Shown here one piece after another: positions 25,488 through 33,669 of a stretch of DNA of 64,000 bases (within the stretch, counting starts at the first letter, position 1; each line of letters opens with the position of its first letter). The position numbers and the translations under genes are program-made. Origin of the DNA: Neorhizobium populisoli (lineage in GTDB: Bacteria > Pseudomonadota > Alphaproteobacteria > Rhizobiales > Rhizobiaceae); contig NZ_JAHYCB010000003.1 of NCBI RefSeq assembly GCF_019430945.1, positions 496,001 through 560,000 of the forward strand. The letters run 5' to 3'. The notes under the pieces are model-generated. The model had not been told where the DNA came from. It did not search any database and saw nothing but the letters and a program-made list of their open reading frames with translations.

Positions 25488-26018
25488 ATGGGCGTCAGAA
25501 ACTATCTGATCGAAGGCGTGTCCGGCACCGGAAAGACGTCCGTCGCCACCGAACTGCAACGCCGCGGATACCACGTCCTCCATGGAGATCGTGACCTGGC
25601 CTATCGGGGCGATCCGCAGACTGGCGAACGGCTGGAAGGTTCCGCGCAGGATGCACTGGATGTAGCCTTCATACACAGGCACCATATCTGGGACGTCGAT
25701 CAGGTGAAGTCTCTGATGGCCGATCGAAGCCGGTCAATCACGTTCTTCTGCGGCGGATCGCGGAACTTCCATCATTTCATCGACTTTTTCGACGAAGTCT
25801 TCGTTCTCGATGTTGATCTGGATACGCTGAAGGCGCGGCTCACCAACCGTCCAGAGGACGAGTTCGGCGGAAGGCCTGTCGAACAGGAGCTGATCATCCG
25901 GCTTCACACGACGAAGGAAGACATTCCCGCAAACGCCACGGTGATAGACGCCACGGCGCCGCTCGTCTCCGTTGTCGACGACATTCTCAGAAGATGCGGA
26001 GAAGCAGACCGAGACTAG
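25488..26018 (+). CDS. P-loop nucleotide kinase-like protein
   Basis: A 176-residue protein with an N-terminal Walker A (IEGVSGTGKTSVATEL), a possible lid or substrate segment (HGDRDLAYRGDPQTGERL), and a later RLTNRPEDEFGGRP that resembles the lid region of small-molecule or nucleoside kinases. It looks like an adenylate-kinase-type or AAA-like phosphotransferase of unknown substrate. The start at 25488 was chosen over a TTG at 25443 because the P-loop then sits at the expected distance from the N-terminus. It stands alone after the amidase gene, with a convergent LysR gene 10 bases beyond its stop. Confidence 0.75.
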   Translation: MGVRNYLIEGVSGTGKTSVATELQRRGYHVLHGDRDLAYRGDPQTGERLEGSAQDALDVAFIHRHHIWDVDQVKSLMADRSRSITFFCGGSRNFHHFIDFFDEVFVLDVDLDTLKARLTNRPEDEFGGRPVEQELIIRLHTTKEDIPANATVIDATAPLVSVVDDILRRCGEADRD

Positions 26019-26028
26019 ACCTCAGGGT

Positions 26029-26961
26029 CTACCACCCCACAACCTCTTCCCCATACCGCCCGACCTCTTCCAGCAACCATGTCCGGAAGGCAACCACGGG
26101 CCGAAAGCTCGCCTTGCTCACCGGCGCCACCGCGTAATACGCACTCGGGCTACGCACCTGATGCGGAAACGCTTCGACAAGCTGCCCGCTCGCCAGTTCG
26201 GAATCGATCAGGAACAGCGGCATCAATGCCACGCCCAGCCCTGCGATACAGGCTTGCGCCACGCTGCCGAATTGTTCGAACCGCATGCCCTGCGCCGGCG
26301 TTCCCGCCACCCCGAGGCTTTCGAACCAGTGTGTCCATGCCCCCGGCCGCGACGCCATATGCAGGAGCGGCATGCGCAACAGATCTTCGCCTTTCCCGAT
26401 CGGATGGGTGTTGAGAAAAGCCGGCGAAGCGACCGGCGCCACCATTTCCTCCATCAGGAAGGTGCATTCCGCCCCCGGCCAGTCCGGCCCCTTTTCACCC
26501 ATAGGCCCGACATGGATTGCCATGTCGATCCCGTCGCGGTCGAAATCGAACATGCCGATCCGCGTCGCGAAATTGAGTGTAATCTCCGGATGCCGGGCAA
26601 CGAATTGCGGGATGCGCGGCATCAGCCAGCGGGTGCCGAAGGTCGGCAGGATGGCAAGGTTCAGCTGGTCGCTATGCCGTTTGGTCATGACGGCGAGCGA
26701 AGCGGAGCGGATCTGCGCCAGTGCCGTGGCCACCGCCTTGGCATAGTCCTCGCCTGCGGCCGTCAACAGAACCCCACGGCTGGTCCGGTCGAAAAGCGCA
26801 ATGCCCAATTGCTCCTCGAGCCCGGAAACCTGCCGGCTGATCGCTCCTTGCGTCAGTGAAAGCTCTTCGGCCGCCGCCGAAAAGCTGCCAAGCCGGGCGA
26901 CGGAATCGAAGGCGGCAAGCGCCGACGTGGAGGGGAGCAGTTTTCGCGAAAGGCTGACCAT
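26029..26961 (-). CDS. LysR-family regulator divergent from glutaryl-CoA dehydrogenase
   Basis: A 310-residue LysR regulator of the GcvA-like group. The helix-turn-helix is in GSFSAAAEELSLTQGAISRQ with the wing LFDRTSRGVLLTAAGEDYA. The gap of 100 bases to the acyl-CoA dehydrogenase gene is the shared regulatory region. In pseudomonads a LysR regulator next to gcdH responds to glutarate, so the same role is likely here by position. Confidence 0.9.
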   Translation of the reverse strand: MVSLSRKLLPSTSALAAFDSVARLGSFSAAAEELSLTQGAISRQVSGLEEQLGIALFDRTSRGVLLTAAGEDYAKAVATALAQIRSASLAVMTKRHSDQLNLAILPTFGTRWLMPRIPQFVARHPEITLNFATRIGMFDFDRDGIDMAIHVGPMGEKGPDWPGAECTFLMEEMVAPVASPAFLNTHPIGKGEDLLRMPLLHMASRPGAWTHWFESLGVAGTPAQGMRFEQFGSVAQACIAGLGVALMPLFLIDSELASGQLVEAFPHQVRSPSAYYAVAPVSKASFRPVVAFRTWLLEEVGRYGEEVVGW

Positions 26962-27061
26962 GCCCTATTACTATAGATCATGGCCGATTGAGTAAACGGT
27001 GCTTGCTCTTGAGACGCTCGTGGAGATAATTCCTTCAACCTTGAAACTTGGAGACAGACCC

Positions 27062-28237
27062 ATGGCCTTTTCCTGGAGTGACCCCTTCCTGCTGGACGAC
27101 CAGCTCTCCGAAGACGAGCGGATGATCCGTGACTCGGCAGCAAGCTTCGCCAAGTCCGAACTTCTGCCGCGCGTCCAGGAAGCCTATCTCGACGAGACCA
27201 CCGACAAGGGCCTGTTCAAGCTGATGGGCCAGACCGGCCTGCTCGGCGTGACGCTGCCGGAAGAATACGGCGCAGCCAACGCCTCCTACGTCGCCTATGG
27301 CCTCGTCGCCCGCGAAATCGAGCGTATCGACTCGGGCTACCGTTCGATGATGAGCGTCCAGTCCTCGCTGGTCATCTACCCGATCTTTGCCTACGGCTCC
27401 GACGAACAGAAGAAGAAGTACCTGCCAGGCCTCGTCTCGGGCGACCTGATCGGCTGTTTCGGCCTGACCGAGCCGGATGCCGGTTCCGATCCGGGCGGCA
27501 TGAAGACCCGCGCCGAAAAGATCGAGGGCGGTTATCGCCTGCGCGGTTCCAAGATGTGGATTTCCAACGCGCCGATCGCCGACGTCTTCGTCGTCTGGGC
27601 GAAGTCGGAAGCCCATAACAACGAGATCCGCGGCTTCGTGCTCGAAAAGGGCATGAAGGGCCTGTCTGCCCCGAAGATCGGCGGCAAGCTGTCGCTGCGC
27701 GCCTCGATCACCGGCGAAATCGTCATGGACAGTGTCGAAGTCGGTGAAGACGCGATCCTGCCCAACGTCTCGGGCCTCAAGGGTCCGTTCGGCTGCCTCA
27801 ACCGCGCCCGCTACGGCATTTCCTGGGGCGTGATGGGTGCCGCCGAAGACTGCTGGTTCCGCGCCCGCCAGTATGGCCTCGACCGCAAGCAGTTCGGCAA
27901 GCCGCTCGCCGGCATGCAGCTTTACCAGAAGAAGCTCGCCGACATGCAGACGGAAATCACCCTCGGCCTGCAGGGTTCGCTTCGCGTCGGCCAGCTGATG
28001 GACCAGCACAAGATGGCCCCTGAAATGATCTCGATCATCAAGCGCAACAACTGCGGCAAGGCGCTCGATATCGCCCGCCAGGCACGCGACATGCACGGCG
28101 GCAACGGCATCCAGATCGAATACCATGTCATGCGCCATTCGCAGAACCTGGAAACGGTCAACACCTACGAAGGCACGCACGACGTCCACGCGCTGATCCT
28201 AGGCCGCGCCCAGACGGGTATTCAGGCGTTTTTCTGA
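27062..28237 (+). CDS. gcdH: Glutaryl-CoA dehydrogenase
   Basis: A 391-residue FAD-dependent acyl-CoA dehydrogenase. FAD and substrate motifs are [20 protein letters not shown] and [18 protein letters not shown]; the last motif is [16 protein letters not shown], with the catalytic Glu at residue 370. The sequence is close to glutaryl-CoA dehydrogenases, which oxidise and decarboxylate glutaryl-CoA to crotonyl-CoA in lysine and tryptophan breakdown. The start at 27062 (MAFSWSDPF) has a GGAGA site; an upstream in-frame extension is unsupported. A strong terminator follows, so it is transcribed alone. A LysR gene is divergent. Confidence 0.9.
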   Translation: MAFSWSDPFLLDDQLSEDERMIRDSAASFAKSELLPRVQEAYLDETTDKGLFKLMGQTGLLGVTLPEEYGAANASYVAYGLVAREIERIDSGYRSMMSVQSSLVIYPIFAYGSDEQKKKYLPGLVSGDLIGCFGLTEPDAGSDPGGMKTRAEKIEGGYRLRGSKMWISNAPIADVFVVWAKSEAHNNEIRGFVLEKGMKGLSAPKIGGKLSLRASITGEIVMDSVEVGEDAILPNVSGLKGPFGCLNRARYGISWGVMGAAEDCWFRARQYGLDRKQFGKPLAGMQLYQKKLADMQTEITLGLQGSLRVGQLMDQHKMAPEMISIIKRNNCGKALDIARQARDMHGGNGIQIEYHVMRHSQNLETVNTYEGTHDVHALILGRAQTGIQAFF

Positions 28238-28266
28238 GCCAAAGACTTATAAATCATCGACAGCAG

Positions 28267-28302
28267 AAGCCCGGCCGCGCCAGCGCGACCGGGCTTTTTT
28301 TT
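28267..28302 (+). terminator. Rho-independent terminator of gcdH
   Basis: The arms 28267-28280 and 28283-28296 pair over fourteen positions with one mismatch (AAGCCCGG against CCGGGCTT at the base), followed by an eight-base T run ending at 28302. It touches the stop codon of the convergent small gene. Confidence 0.9.
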
Positions 28303-28537
28303 AATTGTCCGCCTTCAACGCCGCACTAGCCAAAAATGTGAATGTGTCACCCCACTCCAGATAATAGAGCTTGTTTCGATCGTTTCCAAGATCGACCCAT
28401 TCATCAAGCACGGAGGACCATGCATTTGACGTGATGTTTGTTCGGCCCAGGTAGTAAGCGAGCTTCTTGCGATGAACCTGTGACGACCCAAAATGCATCA
28501 CGTCCACAAGAAGATTTTTCAAAAGCGCAGAATTCAT
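28301..28537 (-). CDS. Small orphan protein of unknown function
   Basis: A 78-residue protein that I do not recognise. It is rich in aromatic residues and mixed in charge (KLAYYLGRTN, NKLYYLEWGDTFTFLAS), with no signal peptide and no transmembrane helix. A GAGG site seven bases before the ATG supports translation. The coding sequence and especially the DNA just upstream are clearly richer in A and T than the surroundings, which suggests recent acquisition. No partner gene is adjacent on the same strand; gcdH converges on it. Confidence 0.55.
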   Translation of the reverse strand: MNSALLKNLLVDVMHFGSSQVHRKKLAYYLGRTNITSNAWSSVLDEWVDLGNDRNKLYYLEWGDTFTFLASAALKADN

Positions 28538-28770
28538 AGATAATCCTCATTTTTTTCGCAAAACTCAATTTACGGAAAGAAACTAAATTTTCTACAAAAA
28601 TCTGCATTTTCCAAAAAAAATCACATTAAAAGCGTAGCTCCGGTGCAGACGCTAATCTGATCTTTTGTGCTTGTCAGCGCTGCGATTGCCCCAGCGCGCT
28701 TTCTCGATAACAGCGACATCACCCTTCTTCATTCCAGCATGATCCATGAGGTGCGCCTTGCGCTTTCAAC

Positions 28771-28808
28771 AAATCGGCCCAGCCGCTTCCAGCGCGCCGG
28801 GCCGATTT
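28771..28808 (-). terminator. Stem-loop downstream of the AHSA1-type gene
   Basis: AAATCGGCCC (28771-28780) and GGGCCGATTT (28799-28808) form a perfect ten-base stem with an 18-base loop, 23 bases after the stop of the SRPBCC gene. There is no T run on the minus strand, so it is a weak or factor-dependent terminator. The rest of 28538-28831 is AT-rich and shows no other gene. Confidence 0.5.
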
Positions 28809-28831
28809 ATTTCCATGTAACGATTGCTGGT

Positions 28832-29320
28832 TCAGGCGTTCGCACCCAACATGCCGAGAAGCTCATCCAGCTGCCCGAACTGCTCGGGCATCGCGCCTTC
28901 CATGCCGGCGCAGGATTCGTCGCACGCTTCCTTGGAAGGATAGAGCTCATTCAGCACCAGCAACGTCTTGCCGTCCTTTTCCTCAAAGGTGACCGTGGTG
29001 ACGGAGCCGTTTTCGCTTTCGTCATTGGTCCAGACGAGACGCGAAGGCGGCGATACTTCGAGATATTTCCCGAAGAAGGTCATGGAGTTTTCGACATCCT
29101 GTCCGAACGTGACGCTGTAGCCGCCGCCGGTGCGGATATCCATCTCGCAGGCGAGAAGCGGCACGCCGCTGGATTTCGGCGCCCACCACAGCATGAACAA
29201 TTCCGGCTTGGTCCACGCATCGAAAACGAGGCGAACCGGAGCATCGAAGCTGCGCGTCACGGCAAGTTCGCGCTCGGATTTCCGTTCGACCGCCGTGTGG
29301 CCGTCACTCATTTTATCCAT
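28832..29320 (-). CDS. SRPBCC/AHSA1-family protein
   Basis: A 162-residue single-domain protein with the START-like fold of the AHSA1 group. Typical stretches are LAVTRSFDAPVRLVFDAWTK near the N-terminus, WWAPKSSGVP, and SRLVWTNDES with VTTVTFEEKDGKTLLVL. Members bind hydrophobic ligands, but the ligand is rarely known. The start has an AAGGAGA site. It lies 11 bases after the VOC-domain gene, and such pairs are common in rhizobia, often with an ArsR regulator that is not present here. Confidence 0.88.
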   Translation of the reverse strand: MDKMSDGHTAVERKSERELAVTRSFDAPVRLVFDAWTKPELFMLWWAPKSSGVPLLACEMDIRTGGGYSVTFGQDVENSMTFFGKYLEVSPPSRLVWTNDESENGSVTTVTFEEKDGKTLLVLNELYPSKEACDESCAGMEGAMPEQFGQLDELLGMLGANA

Positions 29321-29331
29321 CGATTTTCTCC

Positions 29332-29805
29332 TTAACCGCGGCGAGCCGCTTCGATCGTCGCGACGTCGATCTTCTGCATCTTCATCATCGCGGCGAAGGC
29401 TCGTTTCGCCTCATCACCGCCGGCCGCCATCGCTTCCGTCAGCACGCGCGGCGTGATCTGCCAGGAGACGCCCCACTTGTCCTTGCACCAGCCGCATTCG
29501 CTTTCCTGGCCACCATTGCCGACGATAGCGTTCCAGTAGCGGTCGGTCTCTTCCTGGTCTTCGGTCGAGATCTGGAAGGAGAACGCTTCGTTGTGCTTGA
29601 AGACCGGGCCGCCGTTCAGGCCGATGCAGGCGACGCCCGCAACCGTGAATTCCACGACGAGCACATCGCCCTGCTTGCCATCCGGATAGTCGCCCGGCGC
29701 ATGGGTGATCTTGCCGACCGCGCTGTCCGGAAAAGTCTTGGCGTAAAAGCGGGCGGCTTCTTCGGCGTCCTTGTCGTACCATACGCAGATCGTGTTCTTT
29801 GCCAT
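29332..29805 (-). CDS. VOC-superfamily (PhnB-like) protein
   Basis: A 157-residue protein of the vicinal-oxygen-chelate fold, PhnB/3-demethylubiquinone-methyltransferase-like annotation group. It opens ICVWYDKDAEEAARFYAKTF and has FTVAGVACIGLNGGPVFKHN and the ending WGVSWQITPRVL, all typical. The usual metal-binding residues are not obvious, so it may not be an enzyme. The start at 29805 (MAKNTIC) has an AGGGAG site; an upstream extension was dropped. It is co-transcribed with the SRPBCC gene. Confidence 0.88.
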   Translation of the reverse strand: MAKNTICVWYDKDAEEAARFYAKTFPDSAVGKITHAPGDYPDGKQGDVLVVEFTVAGVACIGLNGGPVFKHNEAFSFQISTEDQEETDRYWNAIVGNGGQESECGWCKDKWGVSWQITPRVLTEAMAAGGDEAKRAFAAMMKMQKIDVATIEAARRG

Positions 29806-30012
29806 TTCATCACTCCCTTTTGAAAGCTTGCCGAACGGCCGTTGATCACGACCATGCCTTAAAGACGCAGGCACTTTCAGCGATCCGACACCCATCTGAA
29901 AAAAATCTCAAATAGCCTCACACCGCACGCCGTTTTTCGTCATTGGCGAAATTTCCGCCTTCGGTGTATCAGTGGCGTGCAACATGCTGGAATAAGAAGG
30001 TCGAATCCCAAA

Positions 30013-30594
30013 ATGCACGCCATGGAACAGACGGCGGAAGACGCCGGTGGCGGTTTCAACGTCGGCGAGCGGCTCCGACTGGTGCGGCAAAGTCATGGAC
30101 TTTCCCAGCGGGCGCTGGCGATGAAGGCCGGCGTCACCCACTCGCTGGTTTCGCTGATCGAAAAGAACAAGGTCAGCCCCTCGGTCGCCTCGCTGAAGAA
30201 GATCCTGGAAGCGATCAACTATCCGCTGACCGATTTCTTCGCGCTGACCCTGCCGCCGGTCGACCAGATTTTCTACCGCGCCGACGAACTGACGCCGCTT
30301 TCCACCGGCGCGCTGACGCTGCTGCAGGTGGGTGACGCGAAATCCCACAGCATCCAGGTGTTTCACGAGTTCTACGAGCCCGGCGCCGATACCGGCGAGA
30401 CCATGCTGAGCCACGAGGCGGAAGAAGGTGGCGTAGTGGTCGCCGGCGAGCTGGAACTGACCGTCGGCAACCAGACGCGCATCCTGAAGAAAGGCGATGC
30501 GTTCCTGTTCGACAGCCGCCAGCCGCATCGTTATCGCAATGTCGGCACCGAGCGCTGCGAAGTCGTCAGCGCCGTCACCCCGCCTTATCTGTAA
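30013..30594 (+). CDS. XRE-cupin transcriptional regulator (PuuR-like)
   Basis: A 193-residue regulator. The N-terminal helix-turn-helix is GERLRLVRQSHGLSQRALAM with VTHSLVSLIEKNKVSPSVAS; the C-terminal half is a cupin barrel (GGVVVAGELELTVGNQTRIL, AFLFDSRQPHRYRNVG). This domain pair is found in PuuR and related regulators of putrescine/GABA catabolism. The gene precedes an aldehyde dehydrogenase on the same strand, which fits a role in amine or semialdehyde breakdown. The ATG at 30013 has an AGAAGG site; a second ATG three codons later is possible. Confidence 0.88.
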   Translation: MHAMEQTAEDAGGGFNVGERLRLVRQSHGLSQRALAMKAGVTHSLVSLIEKNKVSPSVASLKKILEAINYPLTDFFALTLPPVDQIFYRADELTPLSTGALTLLQVGDAKSHSIQVFHEFYEPGADTGETMLSHEAEEGGVVVAGELELTVGNQTRILKKGDAFLFDSRQPHRYRNVGTERCEVVSAVTPPYL

Positions 30595-30598
30595 CATC

Positions 30599-30627
30599 GC
30601 TTTAATGCAAAAAATTCGCATTAAAGC
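30599..30627. promoter_or_regulatory. Perfect ten-base inverted repeat before the aldehyde dehydrogenase
   Basis: GCTTTAATGC (30599-30608) and GCATTAAAGC (30618-30627) are separated by nine A/T-rich bases. It directly follows the regulator stop codon and lies 140 bases before the next start. It could be the operator of the XRE-cupin regulator or an AT-rich stem-loop; no T run follows. Confidence 0.45.
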
Positions 30628-30767
30628 CTGTCTTCGCCGTTGATTACCCACGGCGGATATCCTAACTCAAGGGCCGGAATTCTCCGCGCATCTGCCGGCG
30701 GCTCCAGAAGGCTTCCACAACGCTCTTCGGCCCGCCCTTCGCGATTTTCAAACCGAAAGTGGATCCC

Positions 30768-32204
30768 ATGCAGACCTATCCCGACGTCAAACTTCTCATC
30801 AACGGCGAATGGCGCGATGCCATCGGCGGCGAGACCCTTCCGGTCATCGACCCGGCAACCGAAGAGGTGATCGGCAAGATCGCCCACGCCCGCAAGGCGG
30901 ACCTCGACTTCGCACTGGAAGCCGCTGAAAAGGGCTTCAAGGTCTGGCGCGACACCTCGCCGCTCGACCGCTCCAAGCTGATGCGCAAGGCCGCGGACGT
31001 CATGCGTTCGCGTGTCGACCAGATCGCCTACATGATGACCCGCGAACAGGGCAAGCCGCTTGCCCAGTCGAAGATCGAGATCATGAACGCGGCCGATACG
31101 ATCGACTGGTTCGCCGAAGAGGCCCGCCGCACCTACGGCCAGATCATCCCGTCCCGTTTCTCCGGCGTTTCGCAGATGGCGATCAAGCTGCCGGTCGGCC
31201 CGGTTGCCGCCTTCACCCCGTGGAACTTCCCGATCAACCAGGTCGTCCGCAAGCTCTCCGCAGCAATTTCGACCGGCTGCTCGATCATCGTCAAGGCACC
31301 GGAAGAAACCCCGGCCTCGCCCGCTGAACTGATCCGCGCCTTCGTCGATGCCGGCATTCCGGCAGGCGTCGTCAACCTTGTTTACGGCACGCCGGCTGAA
31401 ATCTCCGAATACCTGATCGCCCATCCGGTCATCCGCAAGATCTCGTTCACCGGCTCCACCCCGGTCGGCAAGCATCTGGCGGCGCTCGCCGGCAAATATA
31501 TGAAGCGCGCCACGATGGAACTCGGCGGCCATGCCCCGGCGATCATCTTCAACGATGCCGACCTTGAAAAGGCGATCGAAGTCACCTCGCTGGCCAAGTT
31601 CCGCAATGCCGGCCAGGTCTGCGTCGCGCCGACCCGCTTCCTCGTGCAGGATGGCATCGCCGACAAGTTCATGGACGGTTTCGTCAAGGCCGCTCAGGCA
31701 CTCAAGGTCGGCAACGGCCTCGAAGACGGCATCACCATGGGCCCGCTCGCCAACGATCGCCGCATCCCTGCCATGGAAGAGATGATCCATGATGCGGTTT
31801 CGCAGGGCGCCGAATTGAAGACCGGCGGCAAGCGCATCGGCAACAAGGGTTACTTCTTCGAGCCGACGATCCTCGCCGACGTCCCGACCTCGGCCAAGAT
31901 GATGAACGACGAGCCCTTCGGCCCGCTCGCCATCGTCAACCGCTTCTCGACCTATGAAGACGCGATCGAAGAAGCCAATCGCCTGCCCTTCGGCCTCGCC
32001 TCCTACGCTTTCACCGGCTCGGTCAAGACCGCGCACCTGCTCAGCCGCAATCTCGAAGCCGGCATGCTGACGATCAATCACAACGGCCTCGCCCTTCCGG
32101 AAGTGCCGTTCGGAGGCATCAAGGACTCGGGCTACGGCACGGAAGGCGGCTCGGAAGCCACCGAAGCCTATCTGGAAACCCGCTTCGTTTCGCAGATGAG
32201 CTGA
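30768..32204 (+). CDS. NAD(P)-dependent aldehyde dehydrogenase, semialdehyde type
   Basis: A 478-residue aldehyde dehydrogenase. The catalytic Cys is C285 in [14 protein letters not shown] and the general base is E251 in [12 protein letters not shown]; the cofactor-binding region has TPWNFPINQ and [10 protein letters not shown]. Length and motifs match succinate-semialdehyde and related dehydrogenases. The substrate is inferred only from the PuuR-like regulator upstream: GABA or polyamine breakdown is likely. An earlier GTG at 30759 adds three residues and is less probable. Confidence 0.9.
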   Translation: MQTYPDVKLLINGEWRDAIGGETLPVIDPATEEVIGKIAHARKADLDFALEAAEKGFKVWRDTSPLDRSKLMRKAADVMRSRVDQIAYMMTREQGKPLAQSKIEIMNAADTIDWFAEEARRTYGQIIPSRFSGVSQMAIKLPVGPVAAFTPWNFPINQVVRKLSAAISTGCSIIVKAPEETPASPAELIRAFVDAGIPAGVVNLVYGTPAEISEYLIAHPVIRKISFTGSTPVGKHLAALAGKYMKRATMELGGHAPAIIFNDADLEKAIEVTSLAKFRNAGQVCVAPTRFLVQDGIADKFMDGFVKAAQALKVGNGLEDGITMGPLANDRRIPAMEEMIHDAVSQGAELKTGGKRIGNKGYFFEPTILADVPTSAKMMNDEPFGPLAIVNRFSTYEDAIEEANRLPFGLASYAFTGSVKTAHLLSRNLEAGMLTINHNGLALPEVPFGGIKDSGYGTEGGSEATEAYLETRFVSQMS

Positions 32205-32217
32205 TTGAGTTCGCGTA

Positions 32218-32367
32218 AATTGCCCCTCATCCGCCCTGCCGGGCACCTTCTCCCCGTTTTGACGGGGAGAAGGAAATATGCCGCACTCGCTTGCCATCTC
32301 ACGGCGTTGCATGTGGCACGTCCCCTCTCCCCGCAAGCAGGGAGAGGGTTTGGGTGAGGGGCAATTT
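32218..32367. repeat. RIME-like intergenic mosaic repeat, family B copy 1
   Basis: The element ends in a perfect 13-base inverted repeat (AAATTGCCCCTCA and TGAGGGGCAATTT). Inside are hairpin modules CTTCTCCCCG/CGGGGAGAAG and CCCTCTCCCC-type arms. The same ends without the AAATT part recur at 46027-46170 and 47818-47961. Confidence 0.8.
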
Positions 32368-32486
32368 TGAAATTGATAGAAATTGAAAACCGGCCCGGCG
32401 CTCTGCCTTGGCCGGTTTTCTTTTACGCTTGCCGATCCAATCCGAGTCGAATACCAAAAACAAAACATGAACAATTGGATCGCATC

Positions 32487-33590
32487 ATGGCCGAAGCGGA
32501 AGCAGCACCTCTCCTGAAGGAAATCTTCAACCGCGACCGGCTCCGCCATTTCGCAACCGAGACCGCTTCCATCCATCCGGCTTTCGATCAAGAGCGTTTC
32601 CTGTCACTCGCCTCCGAAGGTCTGGATAGCCTCAGCATCATGCAGCGCCTCCGCCAGATCGCGGTCGCTTTCCACGCCGTGCTGCCGGGCGGTTTCGAAA
32701 AGAATATCGAAATTCTGCGGGCGCTCGCGCCACGCATCAATCACGGTTTCGCCTCCATCACCCTTCCGGAATATGTGGCGCTTTACGGCCACGATCATTT
32801 CGACCTGTCGATGGAAGCACTGGCCTTCTTCACCCGCTTCGGCTCTTCGGAATTCGCCATCCGGCATTTCCTGCTGAAGGATCAGGCGCGGACGCTCGAC
32901 GTCATGCAGCGCTGGTCGAAGGACGAGAACGAACATGTGCGCCGGCTCTCCAGCGAAGGCTGTCGCCCGCGCCTGCCCTGGTCGTTTCAGCTCAAGTCTC
33001 TGATTGCCGATCCGTCGCCAGTCGCAGCGATCCTCGAAAACCTGAAGAGCGATCCGAGCCTCTATGTGCGTAAATCCGTCGCCAACCATCTGAACGACAT
33101 CACCAAGGACCACCCGGCCTGGGTGTTCGACAAGATCGCCGACTGGGACCAAGATGATCCGCGTACCGCCTGGATCATGAAACAGGCGCTCCGCACCCTG
33201 ATCAAGAAAGGCGACACCCGCGCGCTGCATCTCTTCGGCGCCGGCCACAAGGCCGAGGTGAAGATCGAGGATTTTTCGGTGACGCCGTCAGCGCTGAGAC
33301 TTGGCGGCGCGGTGAAGATTGCAGCCAGGCTTACTTCGACAGCGTCAGCGCCGCAAAAGCTGCTGATCGACTATGCGGTCCACTACGTGAAGAAGGCCGG
33401 TGGCACGTCGAAGAAGGTTTTCAAGTGGAAGGAGATCACGCTGGCGCCGGGTGCAACGGCGGAGCTTGCGATCAGCCGGGCGATCCGCGATTTCACGACG
33501 CGTGTGCATTATGCCGGGCGGCATGAGGTGGAGCTGTTTGTCAATGGCGAAGTGCTGGGGACGAGCGGGTTTGAGCTGACCACGGTTTAA
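32487..33590 (+). CDS. AlkC/AlkD-family DNA alkylation repair glycosylase
   Basis: A 367-residue protein of HEAT-like repeats followed by an immunoglobulin-like domain. The stretches SSEGCRPRLPW and YVRKSVANHLNDITKDHP are typical of the AlkC/YhaZ branch, which removes 3-methyladenine and 3-methylcytosine from DNA. The last 95 residues (from VKIEDFSVTPSALRLGGAV) form the beta-sandwich seen in some AlkC proteins. The start at 32487 is uncertain because there is no strong ribosome-binding site; TTG at 32475 is an option. The gene stands alone between a repeat and a convergent helicase gene. Confidence 0.85.
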   Translation: MAEAEAAPLLKEIFNRDRLRHFATETASIHPAFDQERFLSLASEGLDSLSIMQRLRQIAVAFHAVLPGGFEKNIEILRALAPRINHGFASITLPEYVALYGHDHFDLSMEALAFFTRFGSSEFAIRHFLLKDQARTLDVMQRWSKDENEHVRRLSSEGCRPRLPWSFQLKSLIADPSPVAAILENLKSDPSLYVRKSVANHLNDITKDHPAWVFDKIADWDQDDPRTAWIMKQALRTLIKKGDTRALHLFGAGHKAEVKIEDFSVTPSALRLGGAVKIAARLTSTASAPQKLLIDYAVHYVKKAGGTSKKVFKWKEITLAPGATAELAISRAIRDFTTRVHYAGRHEVELFVNGEVLGTSGFELTTV

Positions 33591-33614
33591 TCGGGACGGG
33601 AGCGGCGCCACAAA

Positions 33615-33647
33615 CTCCATCTTCCCCCTTGCGGAAGAAGAATGGAG
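33615..33647. terminator. Imperfect hairpin between convergent genes
   Basis: CTCCAT and CTTCC (33615-33625) pair with GGAAG and ATGGAG (33633-33647) with a small bulge. It lies in the 79-base gap between the alkylation-repair gene and the helicase gene. T runs are absent, so confidence is low. Confidence 0.35.
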
Positions 33648-33669
33648 CCCGCGGCACCATCTCAAACCC

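Noticed and set aside
28667..29335. Open frame on the plus strand across the SRPBCC gene
   Set aside because: It is antisense to a complete AHSA1-type protein with a strong ribosome-binding site and shows shadow composition.
29990..30010. tRNA-like TpsiC sequence GGTCGAATCC
   Set aside because: There is no acceptor stem, anticodon arm or 3' end around it; it lies in the leader of the XRE-cupin gene.
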